Positions 1 to 10,715 are shown, numbered from the stretch's first letter. The stretch is DNA of 25,939 bases from UBA6054 sp964522095 (GCA_964522095.1 CAZFSO010000029.1:1-25939); one strand, 5' to 3'. The notes: a model not told the origin generated them from the sequence alone. A program made the numbers and translations.

Positions 1-2715
<2,715 letters not shown>

Positions 2716-3300
2716 GCGGGATTCTTGTGCGCCCGGGAGGCCCGGCCCTCGGGGTGCCGACGCACGCGGTCGTGGTCCGACGCTTCCTGCGCCGCCAGAC
2801 GCACCCGCCGGCCCTGCCGCGCGATGAACCAGGTGCCCACCAGGCCCGACGCCACGACCACGCCCGGCACCCAGGCCGGGGCGGGGCTGCGGAGCAGCAC
2901 CCAGGTCGAGAGGGCGATGGCGGTCCACATCATGGCCATCGAGATCGCCTTGGCCCGCCGGGGCATGACCACACCCGGAACCAGGTAGCAGGCGAACGGG
3001 CTGAAAAACTTGTTGCGCACCAGCCGGTCGGTCAGCCACGGGCACGAGCGGGCGAAGCACCAGGTGGCCATCAGCAGGAACACGGTGGTGGGCAGGCCGG
3101 GCAACACCGCCCCCACGCCCCCCAGGCCGACGCACACCACGCCCGCCCCGGCCAGGCCGTAGCGCTTCACGCGGCTGCGGGAGATCCGGGGCACGTCGAG
3201 GGCGGTCGGGCTGGTGTGCAGGGTGGCCAAATCCGGGCCGGGTCATGCCTGACCAGGCCCAAAGGATGATTGGCCGCCGAGGACCGAAAGTCACGCTTGT

Positions 3301-3315
3301 TGAGACTCAATCTCA
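3301..3315. promoter_or_regulatory. palindrome TGAGA-N5-TCTCA, possible regulator site
   Basis: An inverted repeat with 5-bp arms, TGAGA CTCAA TCTCA, in the gene-free region upstream of the DUF454/ppc pair. The arms resemble those of some iron-regulator (Fur-type) sites in other bacteria, but the centre does not fit a full Fur box. Short palindromes arise by chance, so this is a weak call. Confidence 0.2.
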
Positions 3316-3387
3316 GTGTGTCGAAACGGTGCCCGCCTTCGACCCGCAGGGCGAAGGCGGCGTTGGCGTCATCGCGGCCCCTGAACG

Positions 3388-3413
3388 CGTGCTTCGCCTT
3401 CGGTCGAAGCACG
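3388..3413. other. 9-bp perfect hairpin, function unknown
   Basis: Arms CGTGCTTCG (3388-3396) and CGAAGCACG (3405-3413) pair perfectly around an 8-base loop CCTTCGGT. No T-tract follows on either strand, so it is not a convincing intrinsic terminator. It lies between the end of the PepSY-like gene and the start of the DUF454 gene, both read on the minus strand, and could be a leader structure or the end of a lost element. Confidence 0.4.
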
Positions 3414-3435
3414 GCACCGTACGGCTCACGAAGCG

Positions 3436-3490
3436 GTCCAGTCAGACCCGTTCCCCAGTGACCGGGTTGACCTTGACCTTGACTTTGCGG
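3436..3490. repeat. left copy of exact 55-bp duplication flanking the gap
   Basis: The 55 bases ending at the N run are identical to 3591-3645 just after it. A duplication that exactly abuts both edges of a 100-N spacer is the expected mark of two assembler contigs sharing a terminal k-mer. It encodes a second copy of the last residues of the PepSY-like protein. Treat it as an assembly artefact unless long reads show otherwise. Confidence 0.9.
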
Positions 3491-3590
3491 NNNNNNNNNN
3501 NNNNNNNNNNNNNNNNNNNNNNNNNNNNNNNNNNNNNNNNNNNNNNNNNNNNNNNNNNNNNNNNNNNNNNNNNNNNNNNNNNNNNNNNNN
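3491..3590. other. assembly gap, 100 N
   Basis: Exactly 100 ambiguous bases, a conventional placeholder for a gap of unknown size. The true distance may be zero, since the flanks overlap by 55 bp, or the gap may hide a repeat. Confidence 0.99.
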
Positions 3591-3645
3591 GTCCAGTCAG
3601 ACCCGTTCCCCAGTGACCGGGTTGACCTTGACCTTGACTTTGCGG
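3591..3645. repeat. right copy of exact 55-bp duplication
   Basis: Identical to 3436-3490. This copy belongs to the intact 3' end of the PepSY-like gene: it includes the stop codon and the residues VKVNPVTGERV. It is therefore probably the genuine copy. Confidence 0.9.
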
Positions 3646-4022
3646 CCGTCCTTGCGGGCCTCGATCTCCCACAGGCCGTCGTCGAACTCGACCTCCTCGA
3701 TCACCCCGACCTCCGCTTCGAGGGCGGCGAGGACCTCGGCGAGGGGTTTGGCGTTCTCGGGCGGGGTTTCCTCGGCGTCGCCCTTCTCGCGGCGGACCTC
3801 GGACCCGTCCTTGGGGTTCAGGTCGATCGTCCACCAGGTCTCGCCCAGGCGCGCGTCGGCCTCCCAGACGTCGTCGTCGAACTCGATGGCGACGACGATG
3901 GCCTTCGGCTCGCGCTCCACGAGCGCGGCGACGATCTTCGACACCGGGGCGGCGTCGGCGGGCGGGCGGTCCAGGGCGGCGCCGGCGATCCCGGCGGTCA
4001 GAAGCAGGCTGGCGGTCAGCAT
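3597..4022 (-). CDS. small secreted PepSY-like protein
   Basis: A 141-residue protein with an N-terminal signal peptide (MLTASLLLTAGIAGAA) and two PepSY-like halves. Each half carries an acidic beta-hairpin motif, FDDDVWEADAR near residue 48 and FDDGLWEIEAR near 113, followed by a strand ending in LNPKDGSEV or VNPVTGERV. PepSY-type domains are usually periplasmic and are thought to act as inhibitory or binding modules; no enzymatic role is known for such stand-alone proteins. The ATG at 4022 is preceded by GGAAAGGA at good distance, which decides it over the longer frame from 4061. It lies 61 bases downstream of the catalase gene on the same strand and may share its transcript. Its last codons fall inside the 55-bp repeat that borders the gap, but the copy used here is intact to its stop. 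Confidence 0.75.
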   Translation of the reverse strand: MLTASLLLTAGIAGAALDRPPADAAPVSKIVAALVEREPKAIVVAIEFDDDVWEADARLGETWWTIDLNPKDGSEVRREKGDAEETPPENAKPLAEVLAALEAEVGVIEEVEFDDGLWEIEARKDGRKVKVKVNPVTGERV

Positions 4023-4083
4023 GTCGGGTCCTTTCCATAAAGAGGAAGCACCGACACACAATCGCCCCGACGGCCCGGGTATT

Positions 4084-5616
4084 TCACCCCTGAACAGGCG
4101 TGTCCCGGGTGGCGCCCGCGCCCTGGCCGGCCATCATGGCCGCCATGTCGATGCCGAGTTTCTCGGCGACGCGCCGGCCGTAGTCCTCGTCGGCCCGGAA
4201 GAAGTGGCAGAGTTGGCGCATCTGGACCTCCTGTCGGGCCTGGCCGAGGTTCGCGGCGATGCGGGTGGCGACGCGATCGCGGTGCGCGTCGTCGAACATG
4301 CGGTAGAGGTTGCCGGGCTGGGTGTAGTCGTCGTGGTCGACGGCCGAGTCGTAGCGGTCGACCACGGCCTGGCCCAGGTCCCACGCGGGGTCGAGGTAGC
4401 GCTCGTCGGGCATGGGCGTGCCGACGCGGGTGTTGGGCCAGTAGTTGGGGGCGCCGGCGTAGGTCTCGGCGGTGGCGCCCTGGCCGTCGCGCATGTAGTG
4501 CATGACGGGGCAGCGGGGCCGGTTGACCGGGATCTGGTGGTGGTTGACGCCCACGCGGTGCAGGTGGGTGTCGGCGTAGGACATCAGGCGGGCCTGGAGC
4601 ATCTTGTCGGGGCTCGGGCCGATGCCGGGGACGAGGGCCGAGGGCTTGAAGGCGGCCTGCTCGACCTCGGCGTGGTAGTTCTCGGGGTTGCGGTTCAGTT
4701 CGAGCTGGCCGACCTCGATCAGCGGGAAGTCCGCGTGCGGCCAGACCTTGGTCAGGTCGAAGGGGTTCCAGCCGGTGCGGGCCGACCACTCCTCGGCCTG
4801 GGCCTGGGTCATGACCTGGATCTTGAGCGTCCAACTGGGGAACTCGCCGCGCTCGATCGACTCGAACAGGTCGCGCTGGTGGCTCTCGCGGTCCTGGGCG
4901 ATCACGCCGGCGGCGTGCTCGTCGGACCAGTTCTCGACGCCCTGGTTGGACTTGAAGTGGAACTTGCACCACACGCGCTCGCCGTCGGCGTTGATCAAAC
5001 TGAAGGTGTGGCTGCCGAAGCCGTGCATGGTGCGCAGCGAGGCGGGGATGCCCCGATCCGAGAAGAGGATGGTGACCTGGTGGAGGCTCTCGGGGCACTG
5101 GCTCCAGAAGTCCCACTGCATGTCCTGGTCGCGCAGGTTGGTCCTGGGGTGGCGCTTCTGGGTGTGGATGAAGTTGGCGAACTTGAAGGGGTCGCGGACG
5201 AAGAACACGGGGGTGTTGTTGCCGACCAGGTCCCAGTTGCCCTCCTCGGTGTAGAACTTGATCGAGAAGCCCCGGACGTCGCGCTCGGCGTCGGCGGCCC
5301 CGCGCTCGCCCGCCACGGTCGAGAAGCGCAGGAACAGGTCGGTCTTTTTGCCGACCTCGGAGAAGATGGCGGCCCTGGTGTAGCGGGTCACGTCGTGGGT
5401 GACGGTGAACGTGCCGTACGCGCCCGAGCCCTTGGCGTGGACCACGCGCTCGGGGATGCGTTCGCGGTTGAAGTGCTGCATCTGCTCGAGAAGCGAGACG
5501 TCCTGCATCAGCAGCGGCCCGCGCGGCCCGGCGGTCAGCGCGTGCTGGCGCCCGATCGGGGCGCCGTCGGCGGTGGTCAGGACGGGGCAGGTGGGCTTGT
5601 CGCTGCTGGTGGCCAT
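4084..5616 (-). CDS. katA: haem catalase (small-subunit type)
   Basis: Cytosolic haem catalase, which converts hydrogen peroxide to water and oxygen. The 510-residue length and sequence fit the small-subunit, clade 3 type. Visible active-site residues are His60 in RVVHAKG, Asn133 in LVGNNTPVFF, and the proximal haem ligand Tyr347 in RLMSYADTHLHR. The region FSDRGIPASLRTMHGFGSHT (186-205) is typical of the family. The start is the ATG at 5616, with GGAGAAA six bases upstream; an in-frame ATG at 5640 would add eight residues that contain this ribosome binding site, so it was rejected. The gene is divergent from oxyR across 132 bases, the classic arrangement for peroxide-induced catalase, and is followed by the PepSY-like gene. 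The symbol katA is used by type; katE-like naming is possible. Confidence 0.97.
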   Translation of the reverse strand: MATSSDKPTCPVLTTADGAPIGRQHALTAGPRGPLLMQDVSLLEQMQHFNRERIPERVVHAKGSGAYGTFTVTHDVTRYTRAAIFSEVGKKTDLFLRFSTVAGERGAADAERDVRGFSIKFYTEEGNWDLVGNNTPVFFVRDPFKFANFIHTQKRHPRTNLRDQDMQWDFWSQCPESLHQVTILFSDRGIPASLRTMHGFGSHTFSLINADGERVWCKFHFKSNQGVENWSDEHAAGVIAQDRESHQRDLFESIERGEFPSWTLKIQVMTQAQAEEWSARTGWNPFDLTKVWPHADFPLIEVGQLELNRNPENYHAEVEQAAFKPSALVPGIGPSPDKMLQARLMSYADTHLHRVGVNHHQIPVNRPRCPVMHYMRDGQGATAETYAGAPNYWPNTRVGTPMPDERYLDPAWDLGQAVVDRYDSAVDHDDYTQPGNLYRMFDDAHRDRVATRIAANLGQARQEVQMRQLCHFFRADEDYGRRVAEKLGIDMAAMMAGQGAGATRDTPVQG

Positions 5617-5748
5617 GGGGCGTTTCTCCGGCTGGTTCATGAGGCGTGGCAAGGCCCGGAACGGGCGCATCATGAAGGTAGGGGTCCGCACGGGCGGTAT
5701 CCAAAGGAAACGGAGACTTTCTGGTGATGCGATCCATAGGCTGTGGCT
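5617..5748. promoter_or_regulatory. divergent katA/oxyR intergenic control region
   Basis: A 132-base region that must hold the promoters of both genes. It contains the OxyR-type half operator at its oxyR end (5736-5750) and the catalase Shine-Dalgarno at the other. Upstream of the half operator a second half site at the expected spacing matches only poorly (TGAT for CTAT and AGAC for ATAG). I could not assign -35 and -10 boxes with confidence on either strand. Confidence 0.6.
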
Positions 5749-5750
5749 AT
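5736..5750. promoter_or_regulatory. OxyR/LysR-type box ATAG-N7-CTAT over the oxyR start
   Basis: The sequence ATAG GCTGTGG CTAT has perfect arms with a 7-base spacer. This is the unit of the OxyR consensus (ATAG-N7-CTAT) and also satisfies the general LysR T-N11-A rule. The last two bases of the box are the first two of the oxyR ATG at 5749, so OxyR bound here should block its own initiation or transcription. Function is inferred from family knowledge and context. Confidence 0.65.
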
Positions 5751-6684
5751 GGAAATCCACCAGTTGCGTTATTTCGTCGCGGCGGCCGAGGCGGGGTCGA
5801 TCACGCAGGCCGCCAAGCGATGCCGCGTTGCTCAGCCGTCGCTGTCGCAGCAGATCCGCAAACTGGAGGGAACGCTGGGCCTCGCGCTGTTCGACCGGGC
5901 CGGTCGCGGCGTGACGCTGACCGAGGCGGGGCGCGTGCTCCTGCCCCGGGCGCGGCGGATCCTCGCCGAGGTGCGCGAGACCACCGAGAACCTGCTGGCC
6001 GAGGTCGAGGACGGGCCGGGGCGCCTGAGCATCGGGGCGATCCCGACGATGGCGCCGTACCTGCTGCCCCCGGTGCTCGCCGGCCTGCGCCGCGACCGCC
6101 CGGGGTGCGAACTGGTCGTGCGCGAGGACCGCACGGCGGCCCTGGTCGACGCGGTGGTGGGCAACGAACTCGACGTCGCGGTGACCAGCACGCCGATCGA
6201 CCACCCGCTCGTCGAGGTCGGCGTGGTGGGCCGGGAGGAGTTGCTGGTCGTTGCGCCAACTCCGGCATCGGATGGCGCCCCGGGGGTCGGGTCGGCCGCG
6301 GGGCCGTGGCGCGCCGACGACCTGCGCGGGCGGGAGACCGTCAGCCTGCACGAGATGCACTGCCTGGGCGAGCAGATCGCCGGGTTCTGCGCCCGCTCGG
6401 GCGTGCGTCCGAACACGGTCTGCCGCACGACGCAACTGTCGACGGTGCTGGAGTTGGTGCGTCTCGGCCTGGGCGTGTCGCTGGTGCCGTCGATGGCCGC
6501 CGCCGACGACGCGGCACCCGGGCGCGTCTACCGCAGGCTGGCGCCCGATCCGCCGCGGCGGGAGGTAGCGCTGGTGTGGCGCGCCGGGCGGTCGCGGCCG
6601 CCGATCGCGCGGGGGCTGGGTGAGCGGGTGGCGGCCGAGGTGCTGGCGCTGGCCGACCGGGGCGTGGCGCGCGCGGGGGGATGA
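5749..6684 (+). CDS. oxyR: OxyR hydrogen-peroxide sensor, LysR family
   Basis: A 311-residue transcription regulator that senses peroxide through a disulfide and controls defence genes such as the divergent catalase. The N-terminal LysR helix-turn-helix spans about residues 1-60 (AAKRCRVAQPSLSQQIRKLE). The substrate domain has GAIPTMAPYLLP, with Thr100 matching E. coli Thr100. The motif MHCLGEQIAGFC holds Cys205 and Cys214, nine apart as are Cys199 and Cys208 of E. coli OxyR, and His204 precedes the peroxidatic cysteine. This makes true OxyR function likely rather than a generic LysR protein. The ATG at 5749 gives the usual MEIHQLRYF beginning; a GTG two codons upstream is possible. The ribosome binding site is weak. 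It ends 28 bases from the convergent trehalose fusion gene. Two further cysteines in the substrate domain (120, 225) are unusual. Confidence 0.93.
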   Translation: MEIHQLRYFVAAAEAGSITQAAKRCRVAQPSLSQQIRKLEGTLGLALFDRAGRGVTLTEAGRVLLPRARRILAEVRETTENLLAEVEDGPGRLSIGAIPTMAPYLLPPVLAGLRRDRPGCELVVREDRTAALVDAVVGNELDVAVTSTPIDHPLVEVGVVGREELLVVAPTPASDGAPGVGSAAGPWRADDLRGRETVSLHEMHCLGEQIAGFCARSGVRPNTVCRTTQLSTVLELVRLGLGVSLVPSMAAADDAAPGRVYRRLAPDPPRREVALVWRAGRSRPPIARGLGERVAAEVLALADRGVARAGG

Positions 6685-6712
6685 GAAAGCGCGGAAGGGT
6701 CCGGCGGCGGGA

Positions 6713-9259
6713 TCAGGCCGGGGCGCCGGCCCGGTCCAGGGCGAGGGCCGCGTCGATCACGGCCAGGTGCGAGTAGGCCTGCGGCGTGTTGCCCAGGGCC
6801 AGGCGTTGCGAGGGGAGGTACTCCTCGCTGAGCAGGCCGGTCGGGCCGGCGAGGTCGCACATGGCCTCGAACAGGTCGCGGGCGTCGTCGGTGCGCCCGA
6901 TCAGCAGGTAGGACTCGATCAGCCATCCGGCGCAGAGGTGGAAGCCGCCCTCGGTGCCCGGCAGGCCGTCGTCGGCCAGGTAGCGGTAGACGGTCGGCCC
7001 GTCGCGCAGGGTGCGCTCGACCGCCTCGACGGTGCCGACGAAGCGGGGGTCGTCGGGGGGCAGCAGGCCGGTCAGGCCGATGGTCAGGGCGGCGGCGTCG
7101 AGGTCGTCGCCGTCGTAGGCCGCGGTGAACGCGTGGCACTTGGGCTTGTAGCCGTGCGCCAGCACGTCGTCGCGGATCTGGTCGCGCAGGCGTTCCCACC
7201 CGGGCACGCGTTGGCCGGCGTAGTCCCGGGCGACGCGCACGGCGCGGTCCACGGTCATCCAACTCATGACCTTCGAGTGGACGTGGTGGCGTCGGGCCTT
7301 TCGGATCTCCCAGATGCCGTGGTCCGGCTCGGTCCAGCGTCGCTCGACGGCCAGGACCATCGCCTCGACCAGGCGCCAGTGCTCGGCGGACAGGGGCGCG
7401 TCGTGCTCGAGCAGTTCGGCGACCAGCGCGACGATGGGCCCGAACACGTCGAGTTGCACCTGGTGCGAGGCGGCGTTGCCGACCCGGACGGGCCGGCTGA
7501 GGCGGTAGCCGCCGAGTTCGCCGATCTCGGCCTCGGCGCCGAGTTCCTGCCCGGCGACGGTGTAGAGGGGGTGGAGGCGTTCGGGCGACTCGGTTGACTC
7601 GACCACGCCGGCGACCCAGTCCAGGAAATCGACCGCCTCGTGCGAACTGCCGAGGCGCACGAGCGAGTTGGCGGCCATCGCGGCGTCGCGCAGCCAGCAG
7701 TAGCGGTAGTCCCAGTTGCGGATCCCGCCGATCTCCTCGGGCAGGCTGGTCGTGCCCGCGGCCAGGATGGCGCCCGTCGGCCCGTGGCAGAGGCCCTTGA
7801 GGATCAGGGCGCTGTGGCGGACCAGTTCGGGGCGCCGTGCGGGGACGACCAGGCGCTCGCACCAGCGCCGCCAGGTCTGCTCGGTCTCCTCGATGCGTCT
7901 GGTCAGCGGGATGCGGGCCGGGCCGAGCGAGCCCGAGCCGTAGCGCAGTTCGAGCGTGACCGGCTCGCCCGAGAGGGGGATGCGCGCGACGGCGGTCTGG
8001 TGGGGCCCGCGGTCCTCGATGGTCCAGGTCACGCCCAGGGAGCGCAGGACGATGGGGTCGTGGGTGTCCTCGACGACCAGGCCGCCCTCGCGCACCGCGA
8101 CGCGGGTGGGGATGCGTCCGAAGTCCAGGCGCGGGGCGAACTCGACGAGCGCCTCGCCGTGGCCGGTGAGGCGTCGGATCAGGTCGGTGCGTCCTGCGCG
8201 CTGCGAGCCGCGCCCGCCGGAGGTGTCGAGCAGGTCGGTGGTCTTCCACCCGCCCCAGTCGGTCTCGAGGACGAGCGCGTCGGGGCGGTAGGTCTGGGAG
8301 ACGGGCTCGGCGTGCTCGGCGCGGACGGTGAAGTGCCCGGCCTGCTCGCCGCCGAGCAGGTCGGCGAAGAGTGCGGAGGAGTCCACGCGCGGCGCGCACA
8401 TCCAGGTCAGGCGCCCGCCCGGGGTGACCAGGGCGAGGGTGCGCAGGTCGCTGAGCAGGGCGTGGTGCTCGATGGGCACCGCCGACTCGCGCTCCAGCCA
8501 GTGCGATCGGCGTTCGGCCAGGCGGGCCAGCAGGCGGCAGGCGTCCTCGGTGGTCGCGACGCGGGCGGTGGCGGCCGTGTCGCCCGCGCCGATCTTGACG
8601 CCCAGGTCGCACTCGCGCAGCACGACGAAGGCGTCCTCGTCGGTCACGTCGTCGCCGAGGAACAGCACCGCGCGGGCGCCGGTCTGGCGGCGGATGCGGT
8701 TCAGGGCCGCGCCCTTGTCCGGCTCGATGGCGCACAACTCGACGACGGCCTTGCCGTGCTTGACGTGCACGCCGGGCAGCGTGGCCGGGCCGGCCTCGAC
8801 CTCGGCGAGCGCGCGCCGGGCGTTCTCGTCGCCCGCCATGCGGTAGTGCATCGCCACGCTGGCGGGCTTGTGCTCGAGCGTGACGCCCTCCCAGCGGTCG
8901 GCGATGCGGGCCAGGTGCTCGGCGATGCGCTCGCGCAGGACCAGGGCGTCGCGGGGCAACTCGGAGTGGAAGCCCGGGTCGAACTCGCTGCCGTGGCTGC
9001 CCACCAGGTGCACGTGACCGGGCAGGCTGGTCAGCCCGGCCAGGTCGGCCAGGGCGCGCCCGGAGATCACGGCCACGTGCGTGCGCGGCAGGGAGGCGAG
9101 CATCGTCAGCGCGGCGACGGCCTCGCGGTGGGGCACCGCGGCGGCCGGGTCGTCGACGATGGGCGCCAGCGTGCCGTCGTAGTCCGACGCCACGAGCAGG
9201 TCGGGCTGGCGGGCCAACTCGTCGATGCGGGCCTCGGCCCGCGGGTCGCAGGGGGTCAC
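6713..9259 (-). CDS. otsB: trehalose-6-phosphate phosphatase fused to GH15 glycosidase
   Basis: An 848-residue bifunctional protein. Residues 20-250 form an OtsB-type HAD phosphatase: nucleophile motif SDYDGTLAPIVDD (Asp26, Asp28), VISGR (64-68), and the acidic motif FLGDDVTDEDAF (200-211). It would dephosphorylate trehalose-6-phosphate from OtsA. Residues 260-848 form a bacterial glycoside hydrolase 15 domain (glucoamylase/trehalase family): NWDYRYCWLRDA (515-526), DHGIWEIR with Glu651 as probable catalytic acid, and SEEYLP followed by LGNTPQAYSH (811-831) with a second glutamate. The start is GTG at 9259, whose GTGA overlaps the otsA stop, with GAGGAG eight bases upstream; the longer frame to 9292 was rejected. 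No signal peptide is seen, so it acts in the cytosol. The GH15 substrate (trehalose, maltose or glycogen-like glucan) cannot be told from sequence alone. The symbol otsB covers only the N-terminal part. Confidence 0.93.
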   Translation of the reverse strand: MTPCDPRAEARIDELARQPDLLVASDYDGTLAPIVDDPAAAVPHREAVAALTMLASLPRTHVAVISGRALADLAGLTSLPGHVHLVGSHGSEFDPGFHSELPRDALVLRERIAEHLARIADRWEGVTLEHKPASVAMHYRMAGDENARRALAEVEAGPATLPGVHVKHGKAVVELCAIEPDKGAALNRIRRQTGARAVLFLGDDVTDEDAFVVLRECDLGVKIGAGDTAATARVATTEDACRLLARLAERRSHWLERESAVPIEHHALLSDLRTLALVTPGGRLTWMCAPRVDSSALFADLLGGEQAGHFTVRAEHAEPVSQTYRPDALVLETDWGGWKTTDLLDTSGGRGSQRAGRTDLIRRLTGHGEALVEFAPRLDFGRIPTRVAVREGGLVVEDTHDPIVLRSLGVTWTIEDRGPHQTAVARIPLSGEPVTLELRYGSGSLGPARIPLTRRIEETEQTWRRWCERLVVPARRPELVRHSALILKGLCHGPTGAILAAGTTSLPEEIGGIRNWDYRYCWLRDAAMAANSLVRLGSSHEAVDFLDWVAGVVESTESPERLHPLYTVAGQELGAEAEIGELGGYRLSRPVRVGNAASHQVQLDVFGPIVALVAELLEHDAPLSAEHWRLVEAMVLAVERRWTEPDHGIWEIRKARRHHVHSKVMSWMTVDRAVRVARDYAGQRVPGWERLRDQIRDDVLAHGYKPKCHAFTAAYDGDDLDAAALTIGLTGLLPPDDPRFVGTVEAVERTLRDGPTVYRYLADDGLPGTEGGFHLCAGWLIESYLLIGRTDDARDLFEAMCDLAGPTGLLSEEYLPSQRLALGNTPQAYSHLAVIDAALALDRAGAPA

Positions 9260-10635
9260 GGGGTCAACTCCTCGTAGAACGAGCGGGCCCACTCGTAGAC
9301 GTCGTGCTTGCGCACGACCGAGCGCAGGCGCTTCATGCGCGTGCGCTGCTCGGCGGGCGGCATGCTCAGGCCGGCGTCGATGGCGGCGGCCACGCCGTCG
9401 AGGTCGTGGGGGTTGACGAGCGTCGCCTGGGTCAGTTCGCGCGCGGCGCCGGCGAACTCGCTGAGCACCAGCACGCCCAGTTCGTCACGCCGGCAGGCCA
9501 GGTACTCCTTGGCCACCAGGTTCATGCCGTCCCGGCAGGGGGTCACGGCCATCACGTCGGCCATGCAGTACAGCGCCACGAGTTCGTGGGGCGGCACGCC
9601 CCGGTGCAGGTACTGGATCGGCATGCGGCCGACCTGCCCGTGCTGGCCGTTGATCCGCCCGATGAGTTCCTCGATCTCCGAGCGCAGTTCCTGGTACTCC
9701 TCGACCTCCTCGCGGCTGGGCACGGCGACCTGCACGAGCACCGTGTCGTCGGTGCTGCGCCGCTTGGACGCGAGCAGGTCGGCGAAGGCCTGCATCCGGA
9801 TGTCGATGCCCTTGGTGTAGTCCAGCCGGTCGACGCCCAGGATGATGCGCCGGTCGCCCAGGCGCTCGCGCAGCAGGCGCATCTGCTCGGCGACCTCCGG
9901 CGAGGCGGCCATGGCCCGGAAGTGCTCGTAGTCGATCGAGATGGGGAAGGAGCGCACGACCACCTGGCGGTCGCCGACCTGCAGGCCCGGCCCCCGCCGC
10001 CGGATGCCAAGGAACCGGTTGCACAGGCGCGCGAAGTTGTCCGCCCCGCCCTTGACCTGGAACCCGATCACGTCGGCGCCCAGCAGGCCCTCGAGGATCT
10101 GGCGCCGCCAGGGCAACTGGGCGAAGAGTTCCTGCGGCGGGAACGGGATGTGCAGGAAGAACCCGATGCGCAGGTCCGGGCGCAGTTCGCGCAGCATCGC
10201 GGGGACGAGTTGCAGGTGGTAGTCGTGCACCCAGACCAGCGCGCTGGGCGCGGCGGCCTGGGCCGCGGCCTGCGCGAAGCGCTCGTTGACCTCCCGGTAG
10301 GTGCGCCACCACGACCGCTTGTACTCGGCCGGGCGGATCGCGTCGTGGTACAGGGGCCAGACCGAACTGTTGGCGAAGCCCGCGTAGTAGTCGTGCACCT
10401 CGGACGCCGAGAGCGGGACGGCCATGTTGCGGATGCCGTCGATCTTGAACGGCTCGGGCGCGTCGTCGGGCGCGCCGGTCCATCCGATCCAGGTGCTGCC
10501 GTCCTGCTGCAGGATGGGCTTGAGCGCCGAGACCAGGCCGCCCGGGCTGGTCTCCCACCGGTCGGGCCCGTCGCCCTTGACCCGGTGCACGGGCAGGCGG
10601 TTGGAAAGGATGAGCATGTTCCCGCTGCGAGGCAT
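9256..10635 (-). CDS. otsA: alpha,alpha-trehalose-phosphate synthase (GT20)
   Basis: Cytosolic GT20 glycosyltransferase that joins UDP- or other NDP-glucose to glucose-6-phosphate, giving trehalose-6-phosphate for the phosphatase encoded next. Family motifs in order: SNRLP near the N-terminus, the glycine loop SPGGLVSAL, WIGWTG, VHDYHLQLVPAMLR, GFFLHIPFPP, GVDRLDYTKGI with the nucleotide-binding Arg and Lys, and RDGMNLVAKEYLACR. The 459-residue length is typical for a single-domain OtsA. The start is not settled: ATG at 10635 is chosen, GTG at 10647 and ATG at 10617 (with a weak GCGGGA before it) are alternatives. It follows tRNA-Ser by 80 bases and overlaps the next gene by four, so otsA and the otsB-GH15 fusion form a translationally coupled pair. 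Trehalose made here is usually an osmolyte or desiccation protectant. Confidence 0.95.
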   Translation of the reverse strand: MPRSGNMLILSNRLPVHRVKGDGPDRWETSPGGLVSALKPILQQDGSTWIGWTGAPDDAPEPFKIDGIRNMAVPLSASEVHDYYAGFANSSVWPLYHDAIRPAEYKRSWWRTYREVNERFAQAAAQAAAPSALVWVHDYHLQLVPAMLRELRPDLRIGFFLHIPFPPQELFAQLPWRRQILEGLLGADVIGFQVKGGADNFARLCNRFLGIRRRGPGLQVGDRQVVVRSFPISIDYEHFRAMAASPEVAEQMRLLRERLGDRRIILGVDRLDYTKGIDIRMQAFADLLASKRRSTDDTVLVQVAVPSREEVEEYQELRSEIEELIGRINGQHGQVGRMPIQYLHRGVPPHELVALYCMADVMAVTPCRDGMNLVAKEYLACRRDELGVLVLSEFAGAARELTQATLVNPHDLDGVAAAIDAGLSMPPAEQRTRMKRLRSVVRKHDVYEWARSFYEELTP

Positions 10636-10715
10636 GTCGGAGCACACTGTATGCGTGCGTCCCGGCGCCGAGCGTGCGCGTGCGAAGGCCCGCGCGGTCT
10701 ATGAAGAGAAACTAA

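Larger units (their letters stand above)
3231..3596. other. gene-free stretch with assembly gap
   Basis: The only region above 300 bases without a supportable gene. It holds a palindrome (3301-3315), a perfect 9-bp-stem hairpin (3388-3413), the left copy of a 55-bp duplication (3436-3490) and a run of 100 N (3491-3590). Open frames crossing it have no family similarity that I can recognise, and two of them run straight through the N run. Base composition before the gap looks less GC-rich than the neighbouring genes. I see no transposase or tRNA in it. Confidence 0.8.

Noticed and set aside
3245..3616. Plus-strand open frame spanning the N run, with a faint HemP-like end (LRLRSKHGTVRLTKR)
   Set aside because: It crosses ambiguous bases, the HemP resemblance is limited to a few basic residues, and the conserved HemP ending is absent.
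9260..9292. Longer N-terminus for the OtsB-GH15 protein
   Set aside because: The GTG at 9259 has a strong Shine-Dalgarno and the classic GTGA overlap; the extension has no conserved residues.
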